A stretch of DNA of 64,000 bases from Burkholderiales bacterium (GCA_003963005.1 RXJW01000001.1:1-64000), one strand, 5' to 3'. Shown: positions 35,118-45,069, counted from the stretch's first letter. A program made the numbers and translations. The notes: generated by a model from the sequence alone, not told the origin.

Positions 35118-35846
35118 CTAGCAATGCTCCCAGAAGCGCTCATCGGAAGGCCGCAAGTCCATTTCGCTCGTCCATGCGGTCCTGGGTTGCTGGTGAAGCC
35201 CCAGGATCGAGTGAGCAATGTCGTCAGCATGCGCCTGCGGATGCGGCTGGCTGATGCCTTCGTGGATGTCGGCGTCGATCATCACGTGGGCGACGTGGAT
35301 GCCCTCGGGCCACAGCTCGCGTGCCAGCACCTGGGCGAGTGCTCGTTGGCCGAACTTGCCCACCGCCAGGTTCAAGTGCCCCTCACGCCCGATGATCGAG
35401 GACGTGGAACCAATCAGGATGATGGAGCCTTGCTGTCGGGCCACCATCGCGCGCGCAGCGGCCCGGCTGACGAAGAAGGCGCCGAGGCAGTTGTGGCGCC
35501 AGCAGGACTCGAAGGCAGCGGCCGTCACATCGACGACCTTCCCGGGTCCGAAGTCCTGCAGGCTGTAGATGACCAGATCGGGCGGGCCGACCTCCCGGTT
35601 GATGCGCCGAAACAAGTCGTCGACCTGCGCCTCCCCGGTGGCATCGCAGCCGATGGCCGTGACGGACGGCGCCAGCCGCGCGAGTTCGTCAACCAGGTCG
35701 GAGAGGCCTCGGGCATTGCGGCACACCAGCACCAGGCGGAAGCCTTCACGGGCCAGTCGTCTTGCCATGGCAAACCCGAAGCCCGGTCCGACGCCCACGA
35801 TGACGGCGAGCCCCGGCACCGCCGTCGGCGCGGGAGGTGGGTTCAT
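35118..35846 (-). CDS. SDR-family protein lacking the catalytic tyrosine
   Basis: 242 aa. The Rossmann motif is visible (VIVGVGPGFGFAMARRLAREGF), as is the Asn/Ser region (IILIGSTSSIIG). At the catalytic YxxxK position the sequence reads LNLAVGKFGQRA: Lys is kept but the Tyr four residues earlier is Leu. It may bind NAD(P) without normal dehydrogenase activity. The ATG at 35846 is chosen; an in-frame ATG at 35993 would add 49 basic residues across a perfect palindrome at 35957-35976, which is less likely. It stands alone between the chemoreceptor and the S9 peptidase. Confidence 0.78.
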   Translation of the reverse strand: MNPPPAPTAVPGLAVIVGVGPGFGFAMARRLAREGFRLVLVCRNARGLSDLVDELARLAPSVTAIGCDATGEAQVDDLFRRINREVGPPDLVIYSLQDFGPGKVVDVTAAAFESCWRHNCLGAFFVSRAAARAMVARQQGSIILIGSTSSIIGREGHLNLAVGKFGQRALAQVLARELWPEGIHVAHVMIDADIHEGISQPHPQAHADDIAHSILGLHQQPRTAWTSEMDLRPSDERFWEHC

Positions 35847-36243
35847 GGCCGCCTGGGTTTGCCCGAGCTTGCCTGCATGAAGCGAGCGCCCGCGCGAGAT
35901 GCGTACGCGCCGCCTGAAACCGAAAACCAGACTCACGGGGCCGACATTCACCGTTCGCCATCGCTTGAGCGATGGCCATAAGTTCTTCAGCATCTTTTTC
36001 CCATCCCTAACGCGATATTAGATGCAAACTCTGGCGTCGATCCATCGCTGACGTCCGCTGCCGCGGCGTCATTCAGCAGGGCGCCACGCCTGGCCGCCGC
36101 GACGCCGGCTTGCGGCGCGTCCCGGCCTGGCTGCCATCCTTCAGGTTGATGAAGGCGGTTGGCGTCTGCCAGGCGTCATCCGCGCCGGCCGCGGTTATCG
36201 TGCGCCGCTGCAAGCGCCTGGGCTTGTGCCACGACTGGACGCC
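35847..36243. other. divergent gap between SDR and S9 peptidase genes
   Basis: About 400 nt with no supported gene. The left part is open in the SDR frame but is better read as leader DNA. It contains the 20-bp palindrome at 35957-35976 and a short AT-rich stretch near 36010-36030 that may hold promoters for both genes. Confidence 0.45.
35957..35976. promoter_or_regulatory. 20-bp palindrome upstream of the SDR gene
   Basis: GCCATCGCT and AGCGATGGC are perfect 9-nt arms with a TG centre, 111 nt before the SDR start. It could be an operator or a short hairpin; no U-tract is next to it. Confidence 0.35.
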
Positions 36244-38175
36244 ATGAGACTCGCCCCTGCCTTGCTGATGCCACTGGCCATGTCGCTGACGCTGGCCCAC
36301 GCGCAGACCCCCAGCCCTGCGGACATCCCGAAGCCGGCTCCGGTCAGCGTGGGTCTGGCCGGCGGGGGTGAGCCGGATGTCACGCGCTTCTTCCTGGCGT
36401 CCGGCCCGACCGACTACACGATCTCGCCCGACGGCACGCAACTGGCCTGGCTCAGTTCGATCACCGGACAGCCCCAGGTGTGGACGGCCCCGGCCCGCGG
36501 TGGCACACCCCGGCAGCTGACCTACGGGCTGGGTGTGGACGGTGTCGACTGGACGCCCAACGCGGACGCACTGCTTTATGTGGCCGACAAGGGCGGTGAC
36601 GAGCGCTACGGCTTCTACACGGTCTCGCCCGATGGCATGCGCGAGCGCGAGGTCGTGCCTCGCAGCGAGGCCTTCACCTTCCTTGGCCGCTACACGAGCG
36701 ACGGCAAACGCGTGATCTACGCCTCCACGGGCCGCGACGGGCGCACATTCGACCTGTACTCGGCCGCGCTGGACGGTAGTGGCGTGACGCTGGTGGCCCC
36801 CGGCCGGCCCGGCCTGTACCCCGGCCCGGTGCAGCCCAAGGGCAGCTTGATGATCGCCGCCGAGTCCAGGGGCGAAGATGCCCAGGACATCAGCCTGATC
36901 GACCTGAGAACCGGTGCCGAGCGTCAACTCTTCAAGCCCGCCGAGCCCTCGGCCTACGGCAGCTTCAGTTGGTTGCCTGACGGCTCGGGCTTCTACTTCA
37001 CCACCAATGAGGATCGGCAGTTCCAGGCCTTGGCGCGTTATGACCTGGCCAGTCGCCGCGTGCAGATCATCGAGCAGCCTGCGGCTGACGTCATCTCGGT
37101 GTCGCTCTCCTCTGACGGTCGCTACCTGGTCTGGCGCACTGACGAGGCCGGCTTCGAGGTGCTGCATGCGCGCGACTTGAAAACCGGCCGGTTGATGCGC
37201 GTGCCACCCCTGCCGCGCGGCACGGCACGGGTTGACTTCGCATCACGGGCTCCGGTGCTGGTGGTGTTGATCCAGGGGCCGACCACGCCCGGCGAAATTT
37301 GGTGCTGGGACCTGCGCACCGGCCAAGCGACACAGGTCGTGGCACCGAGCACCGCCGGCCTTGATCTGGCGCGGATGGTGGAGCCCGAGGTGGTGCGCTT
37401 CAAGGCACGCGATGGTGTGCCGCTGAGCGGGCTGCTCTACCGTCCTCGAGGTCCGGCAGGCGTCCGCCAGCCGACCGGAAAACTGCCGGTCTTCCTGCGT
37501 CTGCATGGCGGGCCGTCGGCTCACGCCAAGGCCAACTGGAAGCCTGAAGTGCAGCACCTGCTGGCGCAAGGCATCGCCGTGCTGGACTTCAACTACCGGG
37601 GCTCCACCGGGGCCGGCAAGGACCTGGCGCACCTCAACGACAAGCGCCTGCGTCCCAACGAACTCGGTGACCTGGCAGACGCCGTGGCCTGGTTGCGGGC
37701 CCAAGCCTGGCAAGGCGGGGCACGCATCGCCGTCGGTGGCGCGTCCTACGGCGGCTACCTGACCAATGCCATCCTCGGTGCGCAGCCCGACCTCTTCAGT
37801 GCCGGTGTCAGCGAGGTGGGTGTGGCCGACTGGGTTCGCAACCTGGAAGCCGCGGCCCCCTCGCTCAAGGCCTCGGATCGCCTGGAGTACGGCGATATCG
37901 ATGACCCGGCCGATCGCGCCTTCTTTCATGCCATCTCACCCATGCGCAACGCGGCCAAGATCAAGGTGCCGCTGCTCTTGCAATCGGGCGCCAACGACCC
38001 GCGCAATGGCGTCGGCGAGCATGACGAATTCGTCGCAGCCATCCGTGCCGCTGGCGGCACAGTGCGCTACATGCGCTACGACGGTGAGGGGCACATCATG
38101 AAGCAACTCGCCAACATCATCGACTTCAACCGCGCCAAGGCCGCCTTCCTGCGCGAGCAGTTGCTGCAGCCCTGA
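36244..38175 (+). CDS. S9 prolyl oligopeptidase-family peptidase, secreted
   Basis: 643 aa. A signal peptide (MRLAPALLMPLAMSLTLAHAQ) precedes a seven-bladed beta-propeller-like domain (residues ~45-385, with repeated DYTISPDGTQLAWLSS-type units) and a C-terminal alpha/beta hydrolase. The triad is Ser501 in GGASYGGYL, Asp585 in GANDPRNG and His617 in GEGHIMKQ. It would trim peptides in the periplasm, either as an oligopeptidase or a dipeptidyl/acylaminoacyl peptidase. The ATG at 36244 is used because the signal starts there. It is a single-gene unit. Confidence 0.93.
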   Translation: MRLAPALLMPLAMSLTLAHAQTPSPADIPKPAPVSVGLAGGGEPDVTRFFLASGPTDYTISPDGTQLAWLSSITGQPQVWTAPARGGTPRQLTYGLGVDGVDWTPNADALLYVADKGGDERYGFYTVSPDGMREREVVPRSEAFTFLGRYTSDGKRVIYASTGRDGRTFDLYSAALDGSGVTLVAPGRPGLYPGPVQPKGSLMIAAESRGEDAQDISLIDLRTGAERQLFKPAEPSAYGSFSWLPDGSGFYFTTNEDRQFQALARYDLASRRVQIIEQPAADVISVSLSSDGRYLVWRTDEAGFEVLHARDLKTGRLMRVPPLPRGTARVDFASRAPVLVVLIQGPTTPGEIWCWDLRTGQATQVVAPSTAGLDLARMVEPEVVRFKARDGVPLSGLLYRPRGPAGVRQPTGKLPVFLRLHGGPSAHAKANWKPEVQHLLAQGIAVLDFNYRGSTGAGKDLAHLNDKRLRPNELGDLADAVAWLRAQAWQGGARIAVGGASYGGYLTNAILGAQPDLFSAGVSEVGVADWVRNLEAAAPSLKASDRLEYGDIDDPADRAFFHAISPMRNAAKIKVPLLLQSGANDPRNGVGEHDEFVAAIRAAGGTVRYMRYDGEGHIMKQLANIIDFNRAKAAFLREQLLQP

Positions 38176-38591
38176 TTGAACGAGGTCCGTTGGCAAGCAG
38201 GTTGGCCGGCCGTGGCGCCGTCGAGCCGCCTGGAGGCTTGGGTGAGCGGCAGGCGGCATTGAAGGCCAGGCTTTGACGTTCGAGGCGGCGGGTGTCGACC
38301 GGCCTTGCCCGAGACCGTGCAGGCACACAGGACATCCAGGGGCTGGTCCGGGTCGGGCGGGTCCGGCCAGCAGCGGGGCCTGACGGCCATGATCCGAGGG
38401 CGGCGAGAGCATGAGGCGTGCTCGCATGGTGGCGGTGATCTGCGCGATGACCACGGGCCGCCAGAGACCCTGTGGCTGGTGAGCGATGGGCTGCCGGCAC
38501 TCGCCCTGTCGGGAAGAGCGGGCCTGTGATGCGGCTTCATCCGCTGTGCGGCCAGAATGGCAGCACCCGGACGAATTCGCGGACCGCCTCG
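38176..38591. other. 416-nt gap
   Basis: No supported gene. The minus-strand stretch around 38340-38430 resembles the sequence at about 24960-25030 (shared GCACGCCTCA and similar downstream spacing), hinting at a degenerate intergenic repeat. No RNA gene or terminator was recognised. Confidence 0.35.
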
Positions 38592-39050
38592 ATGAAACAG
38601 ATTGCCCCGCTGATGATCGGCTCGCTGGTGTGGACCGCCTGCAGCCTGGCCGATCCTGCCCCGCCGGCCAGCGGCCTGTCCGATCAGCCGGTGCCGCCCG
38701 GCCATGTGTTCACGCTGCGCCCGGGCGATGTCGCACGCGGCGGCGGCATGCGCGTCGGCTTCGAGGCCGTGCTGAGCGATTCACGTTGTCCCAAGGGCGA
38801 GCGTTGCATCACGGCTGGCGAGGCCACCGTGCGTGTCTGGCTTCAGTCGGGGGGCGGTCCGCGAATCCCGCGGGTGCTGCGTCTCGATCCGTCCGGCGCC
38901 AAGGCCACCGACGCCGACGTGCAATTGCTGCGGCTGGATCCTTATCCCGTGAGCGGGCGTGCGACGGCCGCCAGCGACTACTCGGCCGTGATCGTGCTGC
39001 GCACTCACGCGGCGGTCCCCGCAGCGGGTGCCAGTGCCGCAGACACCTAG
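38592..39050 (+). CDS. small secreted protein with CPxGxxC motif
   Basis: 152 aa. The hydrophobic N-terminus MKQIAPLMIGSLVWTACS is a signal, possibly lipoprotein-like although the lipobox is poor. The core reads VFTLRPGDVA...VGFEAVLSDSRCPKGERCITAGEATVRVWL, the pattern of a widespread family of small hypothetical proteins with DSRCPxGxxC. The two Cys probably form a disulfide. Function unknown. It is followed by a PEP-CTERM gene 156 nt later. Confidence 0.7.
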   Translation: MKQIAPLMIGSLVWTACSLADPAPPASGLSDQPVPPGHVFTLRPGDVARGGGMRVGFEAVLSDSRCPKGERCITAGEATVRVWLQSGGGPRIPRVLRLDPSGAKATDADVQLLRLDPYPVSGRATAASDYSAVIVLRTHAAVPAAGASAADT

Positions 39051-39206
39051 CGGCCTGATGCACCGGTGCGTGGCGTTTGCCACCTGGGAAAGTACGGAGG
39101 GCCTAGCCCCGCATCTCGGGGGTGCCGGATGGGTTCTGTGGTGTGACCATCTGCCGCTGTGAACCCTTGCCGGGCTCGCCGAACAACCCCTCTTCCAAGG
39201 ACGATC

Positions 39207-39821
39207 ATGCTTCCCGCTTCCCGTCTCCTGTCTGTTGCGGCCCTGACCTTGGCGTCGGCATCGGCGTTCGCCGGCCCGACGATCTACAACTCATCGGCTG
39301 CGTTCCTGGCCTTGCTGGCCCCCACCGCGTACACCGAGACCTTCACCAGCGTCGTGGACGACAACACCAACGTCCAGACCTTCGCCGGCAATGGGGCCTA
39401 CGGGTTCACGGCGTCGGTCGCGGCGGGTCAGCAGTTCTACTTCGGCACCGACGCCCTGAGCACGAACCAGGCGAACCAGACCATCACGCTGACCTTCACC
39501 GGCGGCACGGTGACCGCCATCGGCGCCAACTTCTACGCCATCGATCTTGGCGACGCCTTCCTGGCCGCGCCGCTGACGATCACGCTGGCGGACGGTTCAT
39601 CCACGTCCCTGACCTTCACGCCCGGTGACCCGTCGGCCTACCGCGGCTTCCTGTCGGACGTGGCCATCACCTCGATCACCCTGAGCACCAACGGTCGAGG
39701 CGCCTACGCGACGCTCGACAACCTGACCATCGGCACGCGCGCGCTGCCGGAGCCGTCGGTGCTGGCGCTCGTGGCGCTGGCCCTGGCCGGTGTGGCCGCC
39801 GCCCGTCGTCGCGAGGCCTGA
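39207..39821 (+). CDS. PEP-CTERM sorting-domain protein
   Basis: 204 aa. A signal peptide ends near ASAFAGP; the Thr/Asn-rich beta body has a pattern like other PEP-CTERM jelly-roll proteins (YTETFTSVVDDNTNVQTFAG). The C-terminus LPEPSVLALVALALAGVAAARRREA has all three parts of the sorting signal: PEP, hydrophobic helix, basic tail. It would be processed by an exosortase encoded elsewhere and released to the surface or exopolysaccharide. ATG 39207 is chosen at the signal start. Confidence 0.88.
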   Translation: MLPASRLLSVAALTLASASAFAGPTIYNSSAAFLALLAPTAYTETFTSVVDDNTNVQTFAGNGAYGFTASVAAGQQFYFGTDALSTNQANQTITLTFTGGTVTAIGANFYAIDLGDAFLAAPLTITLADGSSTSLTFTPGDPSAYRGFLSDVAITSITLSTNGRGAYATLDNLTIGTRALPEPSVLALVALALAGVAAARRREA

Positions 39822-39911
39822 TCGTGTAGACATCCCAACGTACCGGTCGGCCGAACGGGCGCCCGGGCTCCCTCCCCCCATGCGGTGCCGGGCACTGCTT
39901 CAGGAGTGTTC

Positions 39912-42734
39912 ATGTCACGTTCCACGTTGAAGTTGTCCCTGTTGGTCTTGTCGGTCGCGGCCGCGTTCTCGACCCATGCACAGCAGATTCCGGGTCAGAG
40001 CGAGGCCATCGCGCGTCTGTCCGCACAGGCGGGCGACGCGGCCGAGGTCGTCGTCGACAGCGCCACGGGCGCGGCCCGCATGGTCCGCACCGGCCAGGGT
40101 GCGGCGGCTGGCAAGTTCGCGCGGCAGGCGGCGCAACGCCCCTCGACCGATGCGGCCAAGCACAGCCACTCGCACCAGTTCCTGAGCGACTACGCGGGCC
40201 TGTTCGGCATCAAGAACGTCGCCAGCGAGCTGGCGGCGCCGCGCATCGACAAGGACCGCCATGGCGGCACCCACCTGACCTACAAGCAGACCTACAACGG
40301 CCTGCCGGTGTTCGGCGCCGAGCTGAAGACGCACTTCGACGCGGGGGACAACCTGACCGTCGTGAACGGCACTTTCGTGCCCGACATCAGCCTGAACACG
40401 TCACCGGCGCGCGGCTCGGCGGATGCCGCCGCCGTGGCGTTGAAACTCGGCAATGCCGACCTGGCCGAGCGCGCACAGACCCGCTCGGCGCCCATCAGCG
40501 CGTTGAAGACGACGCTGATGGTCTACCGCGAAGGCCTGGCCAAGGGCGTGCCAGGTGCCAACCGCCTCGTCTACGAGGTGGAAGTCGGCAACCGCGTCGA
40601 TGTGCGGGACTTCTACTACATCGATGCCAACAGCCTGAAGCTGGTCGACAAGATCGCGGGCATCCACGACGCGAAGAACCGCCGGGCCTACAACGCCAAC
40701 GGCGCCACGGCGCCGGGGGTCAACTACCCGAACGCGCCGTTCTGGGTCGAAGGCCAGGCCCTGCCCACGGGCGTGGCCGAGGCAGACAACATGCTGTTTG
40801 CCTCGTCAGACATCTACGACCTGTTCAAGAACGCCTTCGGCCGTGACAGCTTCGACGGCAATGGCGCCACGATGGACTCCATCTACAACCGCGGCAACGG
40901 CTGCCCGAATGCGTCCTGGAACGGCACCTTCATCTCGTTCTGCCCCGGCCTGACGACCGACGACGTCACCGCCCACGAATGGGCGCACGCCTACACCCAG
41001 TACACGCATGGCCTGATCTATGCGTGGCAGCCGGGTGCCTTGAACGAAGCCTACTCGGACATCTGGGGCGAGACCGTGGACCGTATCAACGGTCGTGGCA
41101 CCGACACACCGTTCGCCCAGCGCACCGAGGGTGCCTGCACGGTGTTCACGACCGCAACCCGGGTCAACATCACATCACCCGCCAGCGTGGCGGGCGTCAA
41201 GACCTCCGGCACTGCCGCCTTCGGGCCGCAGACCTTCGCGCTGGCCACCAACGACATCGTGAAGATCAGCGACGCGGCCAACGCCACCACCGGCTGCGTG
41301 GGTCCGTACTCCAACGCTGCCGCGGTGGCCGGCAAGATTGCCCTCATCGATCGCGGCACCTGCAGCTTCGATCAGAAGACGCTCGTGGCCCAGCAGAACG
41401 GTGCCGTCGGCGTGATCATCGGCAACAACACCACGGGCGTCATCAACATGGGCATCGCGACGCCATCCGTGGCGGCGCAGATCACGATCCCCGCACTGTC
41501 CGTGTCGCTGTCCGATGCCACCGCGCTGAAGGCGGCAGTCGGTCCGCGCGGCTCGCTGCAGCGTGGCCCGGGCACTGACAACTCGGTGCGCTGGCTGCTG
41601 GGTGAAGACTCGACCGCACCTGGCCTGGTTGGCGCGCTGCGCGACATGTACAACCCGACCTGTTACGGCAACCCGGGCAAGGTTTCCGACGCCCAGTATT
41701 CCTGCGGGCCGAACACGGCAGCGGGCGACAACGGCGGCGTGCACAACAACTCTGGCGTGCCGAATCATGCCTACGCGCTCATCGTCGACGGGGGCACCTA
41801 CAACGGGCAGAACATCACCGGCATCGGCCTGACCAAGGCGGCGCACATGTACTACCGCGCCCAGACGGTCTACCAGGGGCCGACCACGGGCTTCGCGGCG
41901 CACGCCGATGCGATCGAGCAGTCCTGCCGTGACCTGACCGGGGTGAACCTGAACAGCCTGACCACGGGCCAGCCATCCGGCGAGATCATCAGCGCCGCCG
42001 ACTGCGGCGAGGTGGCCAAGGCGATGCTGGCGGTTGAAATGCGGCGTGACCCGACGCAGTGCGGCTTCGTGGCGCTGCTCGCGAAGAACCCGCCGGCCCT
42101 GTGCCCGGCGGGCACCCAGTCGATCGTGGCGTCCGACGGCTTCGATGGTGGCAAGAAGTCCGGCATCAAGTGGACCGTCAGCCACACCGGCCCGGCGAAC
42201 TATGCGCCCAATGACTGGATCGTCACGAACAACCTGCCGTTCGGTCGGACCGGTTATGCGATCTACGGCTCGAACCGCGACATCGGGACGTGTGCGGCTG
42301 GCGGTGACGCCACCAGCCTGCAAGTGCTCGAAAGCGCGCCGATCACCATCCCGGCCGGTTCGACCACGCTGCGTCTGGCCTTCGACCACTGGGTCGCCAC
42401 CGAAGCCGGCTTTGATGGCGGCAACGTGAAGATCAGCGTGAACGGCGGCGCCTGGCAGTTGGTCTCGGCGGCGAACTTCATCTACAACCCGTACAACACG
42501 ACGCTGGTCAGCGCTGCGGGTGGCAACACCAACCCGTTGGCCGGACAGCCGGCGTTCTCGGGCGGTGACGGTGGTTCGGTGTCCGGTTCCTGGGGCCGCT
42601 CGATCATCAACCTCGTACCGTACGCGGTGCCTGGCGACACGATCAAGCTGCGCTTTGAACTGGGCCAGGATGCCTGCGGTGGCGCCTTTGGCTGGTACGT
42701 CGACGACGTGCAGGTCTACCGCTGCACGCCTTGA
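39912..42734 (+). CDS. secreted M4-family zinc metalloprotease with PA and jelly-roll domains
   Basis: 940 aa. Order: signal peptide (to THAQQ), FTP/propeptide region (~60-245), M4 catalytic domain with H355-E356-W-A-H359 and Glu379 in NEAYSD, an inserted PA domain (~430-545, GKIALIDRGTCSFDQKTLVAQQNGAVGVIIGNN), the second half of the catalytic region, and a C-terminal beta jelly-roll of ~200 residues (WKVSHTGP-like start, ending GWYVDDVQVYRCTP). Zinc ligands and catalytic Glu are intact. AGGAG lies 7 nt upstream. It would digest extracellular protein. A strong terminator follows. Confidence 0.94.
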   Translation: MSRSTLKLSLLVLSVAAAFSTHAQQIPGQSEAIARLSAQAGDAAEVVVDSATGAARMVRTGQGAAAGKFARQAAQRPSTDAAKHSHSHQFLSDYAGLFGIKNVASELAAPRIDKDRHGGTHLTYKQTYNGLPVFGAELKTHFDAGDNLTVVNGTFVPDISLNTSPARGSADAAAVALKLGNADLAERAQTRSAPISALKTTLMVYREGLAKGVPGANRLVYEVEVGNRVDVRDFYYIDANSLKLVDKIAGIHDAKNRRAYNANGATAPGVNYPNAPFWVEGQALPTGVAEADNMLFASSDIYDLFKNAFGRDSFDGNGATMDSIYNRGNGCPNASWNGTFISFCPGLTTDDVTAHEWAHAYTQYTHGLIYAWQPGALNEAYSDIWGETVDRINGRGTDTPFAQRTEGACTVFTTATRVNITSPASVAGVKTSGTAAFGPQTFALATNDIVKISDAANATTGCVGPYSNAAAVAGKIALIDRGTCSFDQKTLVAQQNGAVGVIIGNNTTGVINMGIATPSVAAQITIPALSVSLSDATALKAAVGPRGSLQRGPGTDNSVRWLLGEDSTAPGLVGALRDMYNPTCYGNPGKVSDAQYSCGPNTAAGDNGGVHNNSGVPNHAYALIVDGGTYNGQNITGIGLTKAAHMYYRAQTVYQGPTTGFAAHADAIEQSCRDLTGVNLNSLTTGQPSGEIISAADCGEVAKAMLAVEMRRDPTQCGFVALLAKNPPALCPAGTQSIVASDGFDGGKKSGIKWTVSHTGPANYAPNDWIVTNNLPFGRTGYAIYGSNRDIGTCAAGGDATSLQVLESAPITIPAGSTTLRLAFDHWVATEAGFDGGNVKISVNGGAWQLVSAANFIYNPYNTTLVSAAGGNTNPLAGQPAFSGGDGGSVSGSWGRSIINLVPYAVPGDTIKLRFELGQDACGGAFGWYVDDVQVYRCTP

Positions 42735-42779
42735 GGCACTGACAACCGGGCGGCCGGTCACGACCGCCGCACGGCCGCA

Positions 42780-42805
42780 GGGGCGCTCGATCGAGCGCCC
42801 CTTTT
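42780..42805 (+). terminator. intrinsic terminator after the M4 protease gene
   Basis: GGGGCGCTCGA/TCGAGCGCCCC palindrome (42780-42801) followed by TTTT, 46 nt after the stop. Confidence 0.88.
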
Positions 42806-42822
42806 CGTTGGGGCCCGAAGAA

Positions 42823-45069
42823 TCAGCGGGCGCCGGTGTCGACACGCTGCAGCCAGTCCTTCGCCGTGGGGCGGTCGTTGTCGGCGAGCGGGCGGCGCTG
42901 CCAGAGGCGTCCCTCGCGATCGGCCAGCAGCAGGTCAGGCCCCCGGTTGCCCCACTGGCCGTCGGCCATCTCGAGCTGCTGCCAACCCGGCCCGAGGTCC
43001 CAGGGCGCTGCCGGGGTGGGCTCGCCAGGCGCTCCCTTGACAGGCCAGGCCACAAGGCGGCTGTCGTCGCGCAGGGCCACCACGCGGAAGTCGTTGGAGC
43101 GGCGTTCCCAGGTGGTGCCGACCAGGGCCACGCGCTGGTAGCCGCAACCCACCTGTTCGAGTTGCCTGACGCTGCCGCGCCGGTGAGTGAGCCACAGGCT
43201 GCCATCGTCCTTGAGGGCGGCGACCACGCCATGGTCAGCGTAGACGGCTTGTGCGAACCCGGTGCCCACTGACTGCGGGGGGCGCTCGTTCTCGCCGCGG
43301 GTGTCGAGCATGGCGGCCAGGGTCTGGCCCCAGGCCCACAGGCTGCCGTCGGGTTTGTAGGCGGCCTGCATCTGGTGGCCGGCCAGCCGTGTGAAGCCCG
43401 TGCCCAGCCGGCGCGGCGTGTCCGCCGGGCCCGGCATGGGGTGGCTGCCGCGCCAGGTCCAGATCTCACCGTCGCGGGTGAGGGCCTGCAGTTCGCCGCG
43501 GGGGCCCAGTTCGATCTGCGCAAAGCCGTCACCGAGCTTCCAGGGACGGGTGACGTAGGTTTCGTGGCCGTTGGCCGGGTCGCGGCTGGCGGTGCGGCCG
43601 CCCCAGGTCCACAGGCTGCCATCGCGGTGCAGGGCCAGGCCCCAGCGCTCCTCGGCGCGCAGTTGCACGTAGCCGTTGCCGATCTGGACGGGCCGGCTGC
43701 GCGGCGTCGTGCTGCCATCGCCCAGCGAGGCCATGTAGTTGCTGCCCCAGGTCCAGAGTCGCCCCTCGGTGTCGATGGCTGCGCTCCAGCCGTGGCCGGC
43801 GGCGACCTGGGCAAACTGGCCCGGCACGGCGATGGCCTGCTGGGGAACGAAGTCGTTGCGCTCCTCACCCCGCCCGAGCTGGCCGTCGTTGTTGGCGCCC
43901 CAGGCGAGCAGCTGGCCGTCCGCCAGCAGGACCAGCTGGTGCTGCACGCCGACCGCAAAGCTGCGGATCGGCGCGGTCGGCGGTGCGGGCAGCGGCGTGG
44001 TGCGCCTGCACGCCATCGCCGGTGGTGCCGGGTCGCGCACGTCGCCCTCGGCGAGGAGCAGGCTGCGGCCATAGGCGTTCAGGTGGGCCTGGAGCAGCGC
44101 ACGGGGCAGCGGGACGTCGAGGTTGTCCAGCAGATCCCATGGCCGTGAGGCATGCGAGCTGCAGTGGCCGCCCCGCAGTTGCCAGCCGCTCGCGCCCAGT
44201 TCGGGCACGGGCATGCTGCTGAACCTGCCGGTCCATCCCTTGATGCAGTAGCGGTACAGGTCCAGTGCGTCGGCCTCGGCGCTGCGTTCCCGGATCGCGT
44301 GGGCGATGAGCGCACGGCCGCGTGCGGCCCGGGTGGCGTTGAAGTGCTGCGTCATCGCCTTGAGCCCGGCCTCGGTGAAGAGGGCTTCGTTCTCCAGCGC
44401 CTTGCCGTTGCGGGCGTCGAAGCTCATCTGCTCGGTGAAGTTCTCGCAGTAGCTGCCGCAGCCCTCGGCGCTGAATTCCAGCACCAGCAGGCGGCCGTCG
44501 TTGCGCCGGACGGTGAACTCGACTTCGCGGATGCCGCGCTGCTCGCCGTCGCGCGGCGCCAGCGCAGCAGCCGCGTCGCGCAGCGTGGCGGGCGCTGCCG
44601 GCAGGTCGGCGAAGCGGGCGAACACCACGTCATTGATGCGCCGCGCCACCTCGGGGGACGGTGCCTCGACCCAGGGCAGCTTGAACGAGTCGACGCCGCC
44701 GACGGTGCTGATGCGCAGCGGCCTGATGGGGGTCTTCAGGCTGCAGGCATCGAGCTCGCGCAGCAGCTGGTCGTTGCGCTGCTGGTAGCGGTGGCGCAGG
44801 TCGTCCAGGCCGGCCGGGCCCGGCGTGAACGCCGCGCGCGTCTGGGCCAGCCACTGCCGCTGCGCCTGCGCGGTCTCGGCGCTGCAGTGCGCGGCGAGGT
44901 GGCGGTAGCGCTCGGTGAGGACGAAGTCGGCCAGTGACAGTTCGGCGTCGCCGCAGAGGGCCTGCTCGATCGGCGCACTCGCCTTGGCGCAGTCGAAGCC
45001 GGCCGCCAGGGCGTGCAGGGGCAGCGCCAGGGCCAGCAGCGCGGTGGCCAGGGGACGGGGCAGGGTCAT
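42823..45069 (-). CDS. secreted LprI-like + RCC1-repeat protein
   Basis: 748 aa. After a signal peptide, residues ~23-105 match a LprI-type lysozyme-inhibitor domain (FDCAKASAPIEQALCGDAELSLAD...QRQWLAQTR). Residues ~115-360 form an unassigned domain with two Cys (GCGSYC), and ~370-745 hold RCC1-type repeats such as QLLAWGANNDGQLGRGEERND, RLWTWGSNYMASLGDGS and SLWTWGGRT, predicting a beta-propeller. Last gene of a three-gene operon, 51 nt after the Kelch-like gene. The domain mix suggests cell-surface binding, perhaps to peptidoglycan or another bacterium; no catalytic motif is seen. Confidence 0.8.
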   Translation of the reverse strand: MTLPRPLATALLALALPLHALAAGFDCAKASAPIEQALCGDAELSLADFVLTERYRHLAAHCSAETAQAQRQWLAQTRAAFTPGPAGLDDLRHRYQQRNDQLLRELDACSLKTPIRPLRISTVGGVDSFKLPWVEAPSPEVARRINDVVFARFADLPAAPATLRDAAAALAPRDGEQRGIREVEFTVRRNDGRLLVLEFSAEGCGSYCENFTEQMSFDARNGKALENEALFTEAGLKAMTQHFNATRAARGRALIAHAIRERSAEADALDLYRYCIKGWTGRFSSMPVPELGASGWQLRGGHCSSHASRPWDLLDNLDVPLPRALLQAHLNAYGRSLLLAEGDVRDPAPPAMACRRTTPLPAPPTAPIRSFAVGVQHQLVLLADGQLLAWGANNDGQLGRGEERNDFVPQQAIAVPGQFAQVAAGHGWSAAIDTEGRLWTWGSNYMASLGDGSTTPRSRPVQIGNGYVQLRAEERWGLALHRDGSLWTWGGRTASRDPANGHETYVTRPWKLGDGFAQIELGPRGELQALTRDGEIWTWRGSHPMPGPADTPRRLGTGFTRLAGHQMQAAYKPDGSLWAWGQTLAAMLDTRGENERPPQSVGTGFAQAVYADHGVVAALKDDGSLWLTHRRGSVRQLEQVGCGYQRVALVGTTWERRSNDFRVVALRDDSRLVAWPVKGAPGEPTPAAPWDLGPGWQQLEMADGQWGNRGPDLLLADREGRLWQRRPLADNDRPTAKDWLQRVDTGAR

